NCBI GenBank assembly: GCA_036403035.1
Contig: DASWRT010000019.1
Span: forward strand, 1 to 12,096
Direction: 5' to 3'
DNA from: DASWRT01 sp036403035
Lineage (GTDB): Bacteria; Pseudomonadota; Alphaproteobacteria; ATCC43930; CGMCC-115725
DNA: 12,096 nt
The notes under the pieces were generated by a model. That model saw only the letters and a list, made by a program, of their open reading frames with translations. It made no database searches and was not told where the DNA came from. The first letter of the stretch is position 1. Each line of letters starts with the position of its first letter. Both the position numbers and the translations under genes were made by a program. This document shows, in pieces, positions 6,517 to 12,096 of the stretch.

Positions 6517-6810
6517 ATGCGTTTATTAGCCTCGATTGCTTTGATCGGAATGCTTGCCGGAGCCGGAGCCGCCTTTGCGCAGTCCAGCCCGTCGACGGCG
6601 ACGCCGCAGCAGAGCGACCCCACATCGCGAGATCACGGCGGCGGAAGCGGTACGTCCTCCGGATCGCTGGGTGCGAGCGGCACGGCGTTGCCCGAACCGA
6701 GCGCGATGTCCAGTCCCGGAACGACCATCTCCTCCGGCAACTCCCAGCCGGGCGGCAGCGGCAATGCGGGCGGTGGCGGCGGGAGCGGAGGCGGCAGCGG
6801 CGGCCAGTGA
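6517..6810 (+). CDS. Secreted Gly/Ser-rich low-complexity protein (97 aa)
   Basis: The protein starts with a clear Sec signal peptide (MRLLASIALIGMLAGAGAAFAQ; cleavage likely after AFA, residue 21). The mature part of about 75 residues is almost entirely Gly, Ser, Pro, Thr and Ala. It ends in a run of Gly with interspersed Ser and a final GGQ, and contains no Cys and no recognisable domain. It is presumably a disordered periplasmic or secreted peptide. AGGA lies 9 nt before the ATG. It stands alone between the patatin-like gene and a strong terminator, so it forms its own transcription unit. Proteins like this are usually annotated as hypothetical; I infer no function. Confidence 0.7.
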   Translation: MRLLASIALIGMLAGAGAAFAQSSPSTATPQQSDPTSRDHGGGSGTSSGSLGASGTALPEPSAMSSPGTTISSGNSQPGGSGNAGGGGGSGGGSGGQ

Positions 6811-6860
6811 GCGCGACGCGCATCGCGTCACGCCAAGCGGTTTAACGCTCAACGATTGCG

Positions 6861-6896
6861 GGGCCGGCTCTCGATGCGGAGCCGGCCCTTCTCTTT
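6861..6896 (+). terminator. Intrinsic terminator of the Gly/Ser-rich protein gene
   Basis: GGGCCGGCTC (6861-6870) and GAGCCGGCCC (6879-6888) form a perfect 10-bp stem with an 8-nt loop. It is followed directly by TTCTCTTT (6889-6896). It lies 50 nt after the stop codon. The minus strand has no T run after the same stem, so it does not look bidirectional. Confidence 0.88.
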
Positions 6897-6975
6897 GCGG
6901 GAAATGCGGCTGATGCCGGTCCGGCGCTTCCGGCGCCACGCCTCGGATCTAGGCGGTGTCCTCAGGCGATCCGGA

Positions 6976-7098
6976 TCACCACGGGCCTTCCGCATTCGGC
7001 TTGTAGCCTTCGGCATGCGGCCCGCTCCCTTTGCAGGACTCCAGTCCTGCGGATGCGACCAGGGCGAACAGCAGCGCCGCCAGAACTCGAATTCTCAT
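6976..7098 (-). CDS. Tiny lipoprotein-like exported peptide (40 aa), unknown function
   Basis: I do not recognise this peptide. It begins MRIRVLAALLFALVASAGLE, a positively charged start and a hydrophobic core like a signal sequence. SC follows, so Cys22 sits in an LESC context, a non-canonical lipobox (the usual form is L-A/S-G/A-C). The remainder is a short Gly/Pro/His-containing tail ending in EGPW. The ATG at 7096-7098 has GAGG 9 nt upstream (and GGGAG closer), and the stop is TGA at 6976-6978. It lies 49 nt after the 68-aa gene on the same strand and probably shares its mRNA. A perfect 8-bp inverted repeat (GCAGGACT-CC-AGTCCTGC on the plus strand) lies inside the gene, at the codons around the lipobox. 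Confidence 0.55.
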   Translation of the reverse strand: MRIRVLAALLFALVASAGLESCKGSGPHAEGYKPNAEGPW

Positions 7099-7147
7099 GT
7101 CTCCCGGCCTCGACGCCGCTCCTCTTCATACGTCGCGCTGATTTCGT

Positions 7148-7354
7148 TCAGCCGTCCTTACCCGAGTTGCCGGAGATCCGTTCGGCCATCTCATGCTGCC
7201 GCTCCGGGCGCGTCTGCGCGTTCTCCTGCAACTGCCGCATCCGTTGCTTGTCGTCGAAATTCGGCGAGTTCGTGGGGTTGCTCTGCTTGCCTTCCAACTC
7301 GGCGGTGCCGTCCTGGCCCTGGTTGGCGTGATTCTGCTTCTGGCTTTGCGCCAT
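7148..7354 (-). CDS. Small hydrophilic, probably disordered protein (68 aa)
   Basis: I do not recognise the family. The protein is highly polar, rich in Gln, Asn, Glu and Lys, and almost devoid of hydrophobic residues except a short amphipathic stretch (KQRMRQLQENAQTRPERQHE). It has no Cys or Trp and no signal peptide. Gly makes up about 9 percent, which with the strong hydrophilicity meets the loose definition of a hydrophilin, a class linked to water stress. The ATG at 7352-7354 has GAGG 8 nt upstream. It sits between two other tiny minus-strand genes, 60 nt after the 69-aa gene and 49 nt before the 40-aa gene, so one operon is likely. Confidence 0.65.
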   Translation of the reverse strand: MAQSQKQNHANQGQDGTAELEGKQSNPTNSPNFDDKQRMRQLQENAQTRPERQHEMAERISGNSGKDG

Positions 7355-7414
7355 TGGAATGCCTCGCTGACGTATTGCACTTGCGCCCCGCCCGGTTCGC
7401 GCCGGGCGACTCGA

Positions 7415-7624
7415 TTACTCCCGATGCCCTTCCGGGTGCGTGTGCCCTTTCCCGTATCCGGCTTTCCGGCCGGCCGTGCCCAGCGCCTGGTTGTCCTGCG
7501 CGGTCTTCGCGTTCTCGACGTGATGTTTTTCTTTGGTGCTGTGGCCGGTCGGGTGACGGTTGCCGTCCGGCGTTTGGGCGAGGTCGAGATCAGGGCTGTC
7601 GATGTTCCGCTTGTTCTCGCTCAA
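7415..7624 (-). CDS. Small His/Gly-rich hydrophilic protein (69 aa), first gene of a tiny-protein cluster
   Basis: I do not recognise the family. It is polar throughout, with seven His (in RHPTGH, KHH, GHTHPEGH) and about 12 percent Gly, and no membrane or signal segment. The composition is hydrophilin-like; the histidines could bind metal, but no known motif is present. Translation most likely starts at TTG (7622-7624), preceded by GAAGGGAG at about 8 nt, a strong ribosome site that supports this uncommon start. An EcfG-like promoter about 40 nt upstream would make this the lead gene of a stress-induced operon with the 68-aa and 40-aa genes. Confidence 0.62.
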   Translation of the reverse strand: MSENKRNIDSPDLDLAQTPDGNRHPTGHSTKEKHHVENAKTAQDNQALGTAGRKAGYGKGHTHPEGHRE

Positions 7625-7661
7625 GATCTGGCTCCCTTCTTGATCGCGGCGCTATCCTCCG

Positions 7662-7686
7662 AACGCCGCTCGTCCGCGGCCGTTCT
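7662..7686 (-). promoter_or_regulatory. EcfG-like general stress promoter of the tiny-protein cluster
   Basis: On the minus strand AGAAC (7682-7686) is followed after 16 nt by CGTT (7662-7665). This matches GGAAC-N16/17-cGTT except for the first G. Initiation would fall near 7654, giving a leader of about 30 nt that includes the GAAGGGAG ribosome site. It was seen by eye, but its spacing to the gene is right and a second such motif precedes the GlsB-type gene in this window. Confidence 0.5.
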
Positions 7687-7801
7687 CAGCCGCTATCGGA
7701 GCGACAGGCCTTGCGGGAATCGGGCGATCAATTGGTTCGCGGGACCAACGTAGGTTCGCGGCGCGCGGCGCGCCGCATGAGCAGGTAGCGATTTCGGCGC
7801 G

Positions 7802-8317
7802 TCAATGATTGCAACGCGCCGGTTGAACGGGCGCGACCACCAGCGTCATGGAGGCGCCGCTCGGCTCGATGCTCAGGCGGTGGTAGCCCCAGGGAATGTC
7901 GCCCGCGAGCGTCAGGCGCCGGCGCTGCAGCCTCCGTCCATGAAGGCCGCGTTCCGCCACCAGCGGCAGCTGCGCGAAATCCGCGTGTTCCGAGCGCTCG
8001 CCGCCCTCCTCCAGCGCGAGGCGCCAAGCGAGGTCGCCGGTCCCGGCAGGCAGGGTGACATCGACAGCGAGCGGGCCGCCGGCGTCCGTCCGCAAGACCG
8101 CAACGGGCGGCAACGGCCGCTCCCAGTCGGCGCGCTCCAGCGCCTCCAGGGCTGCACGCGCCGCCGTCTCGTCCGCGGCCTCCACGCCCATGGCGGCAAG
8201 CAGGCTGCGCTTCGTCTCGGCGGTCGCACGCACCATACGGCCGCGAGCGTCGCGGAACTCCGGCTCGATGCCCATCCGCTCCGCGAGTTCGTCCAGCGCC
8301 GCGCCGCTGCCCGATCC
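7802..8317 (-). pseudogene. malQ: Truncated 4-alpha-glucanotransferase (MalQ) N-terminal remnant, fused in frame to treZ
   Basis: From about codon ALDELAERMG onward the sequence reads like the N-terminal accessory region of large GH77 amylomaltases. It has LDELAERMGIEPEFRD, then ETKRSLLAAMGV, ERPLPPVAVLR, and a WGYHRLSIE...LVVAP segment. MalQ transfers glucan chains between maltodextrins. Only about 165 residues remain. Right after LVVAP the frame ends (PARCNH, TGA at 7802-7804), so the whole catalytic (beta/alpha)8 domain with its Asp/Glu residues is missing. No separate start or ribosome site is evident; the frame continues from TreZ through a Gly/Ser stretch (EEGSGSGAA). It is therefore a non-functional stub, and a deletion has removed the rest of malQ. 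Confidence 0.72.
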
Positions 8318-9954
8318 CTCCTCGATGGACCAGCGCACGGTCCAGGCGCCGAAATCGCCCTCGGTGCCCGCCTCGCCTTCCTGCCAGATCACACGACCCG
8401 CCGCAGCCGGGAAGCCCCGCACCGGCAGGCCGGAGAGATTGGCCGCGAGCGTCAGGGCGCCTCCATTGTCGAGGGACCAGCGCACCACCATTGCTCCCTG
8501 GCCCACCACCTGGTAGCGCCCGCCGGCGTGGAGGCCGGCGAGGTGTGGCACGATCTCGGCGCGGCGCGTCGCGATCGCCCGGCGGTACCAGTCGAGCCAA
8601 GCATCGTGCTTCGGCTTCGCGGCGTCCTCCCAGCGCACCTTGGCGGAGGCAAAGGTCGCCTCGGCCGTCGGGTCGGGGATGCGTTCGCGCATCGCCGGGT
8701 CCTGGAATTCCGGGAAGCGGGCGAACTCCTCGCGCCGGCCGTTACGTACCGCCTCGGCCAGTTCCGGCCCGAAATCGGCGAAGAAGGGGAAAGGCTGCGC
8801 CGCCGCCCATTCCTCGCCCATGAACAGCATCGGCACCTGCGGCAGCAGCAGGTAGGTAGCGGCCACCGCGCGCACGGCCTCGGCCGGTGCGAAGTCGGTC
8901 AGCCGGTCGCCGAAGGTGCGATTGCCGACTTGATCGTGGTTCTGGATGAAGGCAACGAAGGCAGTGGGCGGCAGCGCCGCGCTCGGCTCGCCGCGCGTGT
9001 GGCCACGATAGGGCATCAGCTCGCCCTGGAAGGCGAAGCCCTCCGCCAGCGCCCGGCCGAGCTTCTCCGTGTCGCCGTGGTAGTCGGCGTAGTAGGCCTT
9101 GGACTCGCCGCTGGCGGCCACGTGCAGCACATGGTGGACGTCATCGTTCCACTGCGCGGTGTACCAGCGGGGCCGGCCGTCGGCGTCGCGCACCAGCCGC
9201 ATCGCCTGGTTCTCCTCGTTCTCCAGCACGAGGTGGATGGGGCGATCCGGCGTCGCGGCCCGCACCCGCTCGGCCAGTTCCTCCAGTAGGTGCTTCGGGC
9301 TGTCGTCCAGGATGGCGTGCACCGCATCCAGCCGCAGCCCATCGAGGTGGTACTCCTCGATCCAGTATAGGGCGTTGTGGATGAAGTAGTCGCGGACCGG
9401 GACCGCCTCCTCTCCCCATCCGTGTTGATGGCGGCGCCCCAGGGCGTCTTGTGCCGATCGGTGAAGGTCTGCGGCGCGATGGCGTGGAGGTAGGCGCCCT
9501 CCGGCCCGAAGTGGTTATAGACCACATCGAGCATGACCATCAGGCCGCACGCGTGCGCCGCCTCCACCAGGGCTTTCAGGTCCTCGGGGCGGCCGTAGGA
9601 ACTGTCAGGCGCATAGGGCAGCACGCCGTCATAGCCCCAGTTCCGCCGGCCCGGGAAATCCGCAATCGGCATGATCTCGATGGCAGTGACCCCGAGCGCG
9701 ACGAGGTGGTCGAGCTTGCCGATGGCGGCGCGGAAGGTGCCCTCCGGCGTGAAGGCGCCGATGTGCAGCTCGTAGACCACCGCCTCATCCCAGGGCCGGC
9801 CGCGCCAGATGGCGTCACGCCAGGGATGGGAGAGGGGGGCGATCACCTCGCTCGGTCCGTGCACGTCCTCGGGCTGGTAGCGGGAGGCCGGGTCGGGCAC
9901 GCACAGCCCGTCCGGCAGCACGAAGCGGTAGCGTGTGCCGGGAGTGACACTCAG
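8318..9954 (-). pseudogene. treZ: Malto-oligosyltrehalose trehalohydrolase (TreZ), 5'-truncated and frameshifted
   Basis: TreZ (GH13) releases trehalose from maltooligosyl-trehalose made by TreY. Homology begins abruptly at TPGTRYRFVLPDG, so roughly the first 50-60 residues of the N-terminal beta-domain are missing. The first frame runs through PDPASRYQPEDVHGPSEV, WDEAVVYELHIGAFTPEGTF, FPGRRNWGYDGVLPYAPD and DVVYNHFGPEG to GAAINTDGE. A frameshift at about 9408-9413 then moves the reading to another frame, which continues VRDYFIHNALYWIEEYHLDG, LRLDAVHAI (nucleophile Asp), LVLENEEN (acid Glu) and FIQNHDQVGNR to GAWTVRWSIEE. All GH13 catalytic motifs survive, so decay is recent. A 2-nt insertion (duplicated AG in GGGGAGAGGAGG) best restores the expected length. 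A sequencing error could explain the frameshift but not the lost 5' end. Confidence 0.88.
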
Positions 9955-11207
9955 GGCTGATTGAGCGGACACTCCTTGACCGGCGGCCGGAACACCTCTT
10001 CGCCCGGCAGCGTTCGAAGGATCTTGTAATAATCCCACGGATAGTTGGATTCCTCGGGTGTCTTTACCTCGGCGAGGTACATGTCGTGAACCATGCGCCC
10101 GTCGGTGCGGATGCGGCCATTCTTGGCAAAGAAGTCATTCACCGGGACCCGCTTCATCTCGTCGACTACAGTCTTGCCGGTGTCGGTTCCCGTCGCGTCA
10201 ACTGCCTTCAGATAATGCATGACAGCAGAATAGACCCCGGCCTGCGACTGACTCGGCATGGCGCCGTGCCGGTCGAAAAAGCGGCGGCTCCACGCGCGCG
10301 ATTCGTCGGTGCGGTCCCAATAAAATGCGGTGGTAAGCTGTAGCCCCTGCGCCCCCGCCAACCCGATTGCGTGCACCTCCGTGATATAGATGGCCATGGC
10401 CGCGAGCTTTTGTGCTTCGCTGCCCCGCGTCAAACCAAACTCGCTGGCTTGCTTCACCGCGTTCACGGTATCGCTACCACCATTAGCGAGCGCGATGACT
10501 TGTGCCCTGGATTGCTGCGCCTGCAGGAGAAACGACGAGAAGTCTGCTGTCTGGAGCGGGTGCCTCACGCTTCCGAAGACTCGGCCGCCCGCCGCCTCGA
10601 TGATCCGCGTTGCGTCACGCTGCATCGCTTGCCCAAACGCGAAATCCGCGGTCAGGAAGAACCAGTCCTTGAGCCCCTGATCGAGCATCGCCTTGGCGGT
10701 CCCGGTCGCGAAGGCGTAGGTATCCCAGGTCCAATGTATGCCGGTCGGCGAGCATTTCGGACCGGTCAAGTCGACGGTCCCCCCTCCAGAGACGAGCAAG
10801 GCCTTTCCGCGCTCCCGCGCGATGTCCTGAACCCCGAGAACGATCGCGGAGTTCGGCACGTCGACAATGGCATCCACGCCGTCGGCATCGTACCACTGCC
10901 TTGCGATCTGCAGGCCGACATCGGTTTTGTTCTGATGATCGGCGTCAACGACGTCAATCGGCTTACCCCTGACCTTGCCGCCGAAATCCTCGACGGCCAT
11001 CTTCGCTGCGACAACCGACCCGGTGCCTGACAGCGCAGAAAAGTTGCCTGATTCGTCAGTCAGAACACCGATCCGGACAATGTCTCCAGAGATCTGCTGT
11101 GCCAAGGCACCCCCGGCGAGCCCGCCGTACAAGAGCACGCTCGCGGCGGCCGCCGGGAGACCTGCGACGCCGCCACCGAGAACCCGTGCGATCCGTTCAA
11201 CGATCAT
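9951..11207 (-). CDS. ABC transporter periplasmic substrate-binding protein, branched-chain amino acid (LivK) type (418 aa)
   Basis: This is a type 1 periplasmic binding protein of the leucine/aromatic-compound family that would deliver its ligand to a LivHMGF-type permease. The signal peptide is about 36 residues with cleavage after ALA (residues 34-36). The mature protein opens with DIVRIGVLTDESGNFSALSG, the usual first strand and ligand loop. It continues with the inter-lobe segments HWTWDTYAFATGTAKAML and FFLTADFAFGQAM, and ends with a C-terminal YYKILRTLPGEEVFRP...CPL as in family members. The ATG at 11205-11207 has GGAGG about 6 nt upstream. It lies 46 nt downstream of the decarboxylase-like gene. 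No permease or ATPase genes are in view. The family covers amino acids, amides and aromatic acids, so the ligand is unknown. Its stop codon lies at the junction with the truncated treZ. Confidence 0.9.
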   Translation of the reverse strand: MIVERIARVLGGGVAGLPAAAASVLLYGGLAGGALAQQISGDIVRIGVLTDESGNFSALSGTGSVVAAKMAVEDFGGKVRGKPIDVVDADHQNKTDVGLQIARQWYDADGVDAIVDVPNSAIVLGVQDIARERGKALLVSGGGTVDLTGPKCSPTGIHWTWDTYAFATGTAKAMLDQGLKDWFFLTADFAFGQAMQRDATRIIEAAGGRVFGSVRHPLQTADFSSFLLQAQQSRAQVIALANGGSDTVNAVKQASEFGLTRGSEAQKLAAMAIYITEVHAIGLAGAQGLQLTTAFYWDRTDESRAWSRRFFDRHGAMPSQSQAGVYSAVMHYLKAVDATGTDTGKTVVDEMKRVPVNDFFAKNGRIRTDGRMVHDMYLAEVKTPEESNYPWDYYKILRTLPGEEVFRPPVKECPLNQP

Positions 11208-11253
11208 GTCGTCCTCCCCCGGTCCCCCGGCAATTGGCATCCATTCCTTCCGC

Positions 11254-12096
11254 TTAGCGCCGATCTCCTGCGTAGAGATCCGCAACGGCGTCCTCAACAC
11301 CGATTTCGACAACAGTCGGACGGGAGGCGTCGAGCGCAGCTCGGAGAGCGCCAGGGACTTCATGCGCACGTCTGACGCGGAAGGCGTCGCACCCCTGCCC
11401 CGATGCAAGCGCAACGAAGTAGAGGCCGGGCAGGTCGATGCCAGGCACGGGGCCGAGTTGCATCATCTGGCTGAAGGCGCGCATCGCACCATACCCGGTG
11501 TTGTTCAGGATGACTGTCGTCAAAGGAAGCCTGAGTTGGGCCGCGGTCCACCACGCCTGCACCGAGTACATCGTGGAGCCATCGCCGATGACGCAGATCA
11601 CCCGCCGCGCGGGCCTCGCGAGCGCCACGCCGACCGCAGCCGGCAATCCCCAGCCCAGCCCACCGCTCGCCATGTTATAGAACCCGCCGCTCGTACGGAT
11701 CGGGAGATGACGCTGCATGGCCGCTCGGTGCGACGGGGCCTCCTCGACGATCACGGCGTCCCGCGGCATGGCCCGTGACAGCATATGCATGACGAACTCG
11801 GCGCTGATCGGGTCACCGCCGCTCGGCGGCTCGACCCTGGAGCGGCCGAGTGGCGTGTGGCGCGTGCACGGCGCCGGCGAGGTGCCTGCGAGCAATGCCT
11901 CGAGCATTGGACGCATCGCGCCGACAATGCTGGTTCCTACAGTGGCGCGAGCTGCCGATGCAGGGTTTTCCGTGAGCTGAAAAATCGGAACCCCGGAGCC
12001 GAACAGCGGGCCATCACCATCGACATGGAACGTGAAGATCGGCGCGCCAAGGACGACGATCAGATCATGATCGGCGAGCATCGCGGAGAGCGGTGC
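11254..12096 (-). CDS. Benzoylformate decarboxylase-like ThDP enzyme, C-terminal part (5' end outside window)
   Basis: This thiamine-diphosphate enzyme belongs to the acetolactate synthase / benzoylformate decarboxylase superfamily. The window holds the last 280 residues: part of the central domain (DLIVVLGAPIFTFHVDGDGP) and the whole C-terminal PP domain. The ThDP/Mg motif starts at GDG (fragment residues 171-173) in VIGDGSTMYSVQAWWTAAQ and ends at NN (198-199) in ILNNTGYGAM, preceded by GGLGWGLPAAVGVALA. The GDGS-YS-QA-WTAAQ pattern and NN-GYGA point to MdlC-like decarboxylases rather than true acetolactate synthases. About 250 N-terminal residues, including the catalytic Glu, lie beyond 12096, so substrate calls stay tentative. 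The frame stays open to the window edge and stops at TAA (11254-11256). It is co-directional with the binding-protein gene, suggesting uptake and decarboxylation of an aromatic or branched 2-keto acid. Confidence 0.88.
   Translation of the reverse strand, partial: APLSAMLADHDLIVVLGAPIFTFHVDGDGPLFGSGVPIFQLTENPASAARATVGTSIVGAMRPMLEALLAGTSPAPCTRHTPLGRSRVEPPSGGDPISAEFVMHMLSRAMPRDAVIVEEAPSHRAAMQRHLPIRTSGGFYNMASGGLGWGLPAAVGVALARPARRVICVIGDGSTMYSVQAWWTAAQLRLPLTTVILNNTGYGAMRAFSQMMQLGPVPGIDLPGLYFVALASGQGCDAFRVRRAHEVPGALRAALDASRPTVVEIGVEDAVADLYAGDRR

Noticed and set aside
7728..7775. 16-codon minus-strand frame (MRRAARREPT...)
   Set aside because: No ribosome site and a low-complexity Arg/Ala product from a GC-rich palindromic stretch.
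6856..7788. 310-codon plus-strand open frame across the tiny-protein cluster
   Set aside because: It has Arg/Ser/Cys-rich composition with no ribosome site and starts inside a strong terminator stem. The minus strand has three short frames with ribosome sites.
6240..7832. Shared TGAACGGGCG at 6243 and 7823 as a possible recombination or attachment repeat
   Set aside because: Only about 10 identical bases in GC-rich sequence, one copy inside the patatin gene. Expected by chance and not linked to any mobile gene.
7805..9289. 494-codon open frame on the plus strand
   Set aside because: It lies opposite the treZ-malQ remnant, whose protein homology is clear on the minus strand. The plus-strand translation is Arg/Gly-rich with no motifs.
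9951..12096. Mobile element or integrase explaining the treZ junction
   Set aside because: I looked for transposase-like frames, terminal inverted repeats and target duplications around 9.95 kb and saw none within the window.
1..12096. tRNA, rRNA or CRISPR array
   Set aside because: No cloverleaf with a CCA-type end, no rRNA signature stretches and no regularly spaced direct repeats were seen on either strand.

Overview
This window is GC-rich and looks chromosomal. It suggests an alphaproteobacterium, possibly of the Rhodospirillales type. The reasons are a gyrA-coaD gene pair, a GyrA with an acidic insertion in its C-terminal wheel and an acidic tail, GcvR-like and patatin-like genes, and two sites resembling promoters of the alphaproteobacterial general-stress sigma factor EcfG. 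Assignment below class level is a guess.

Layout. 1-650: a small single-pass membrane protein gene (minus strand) with a promoter and a palindromic operator-like site upstream, then a non-coding stretch holding a hairpin and a compound REP-like inverted repeat. 651-4072: coaD and gyrA, both minus, gyrA first; gyrA starts at TTG behind a pyrimidine-rich leader with no Shine-Dalgarno. 4112-4150: a strong hairpin. 4197-4451: a GlsB/YeaQ-type membrane protein gene with an EcfG-like promoter. 4558-5088: a two-ACT-domain GcvR-like protein, divergent from a patatin-like hydrolase (5336-6259). 6517-6810: a secreted Gly/Ser-rich peptide followed by a textbook terminator. 6976-7624: three tiny minus-strand genes (69, 68 and 40 aa) that look like a stress operon behind a second EcfG-like promoter. 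7802-9954: a decayed trehalose/maltodextrin locus, with treZ truncated at its 5' end and frameshifted, running in frame into a malQ stub. 9951-12096: an ABC-type periplasmic binding protein and the 3' half of a benzoylformate-decarboxylase-like ThDP enzyme, in one minus-strand operon that abuts the broken treZ.

How the genes fit together. gyrA and coaD are core housekeeping genes. The GlsB-type gene and the tiny-protein cluster probably belong to the envelope/general stress response. The right-hand quarter looks like a recombination scar: a catabolic operon (uptake plus 2-keto-acid decarboxylation) joined directly to the remains of treZ-malQ. No tRNA, rRNA, CRISPR array, transposase or integrase was seen. 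The strongest leads are the tiny-protein operon, the unusual residues near the GyrA active site, and the scar from 7.8 to 9.96 kb.
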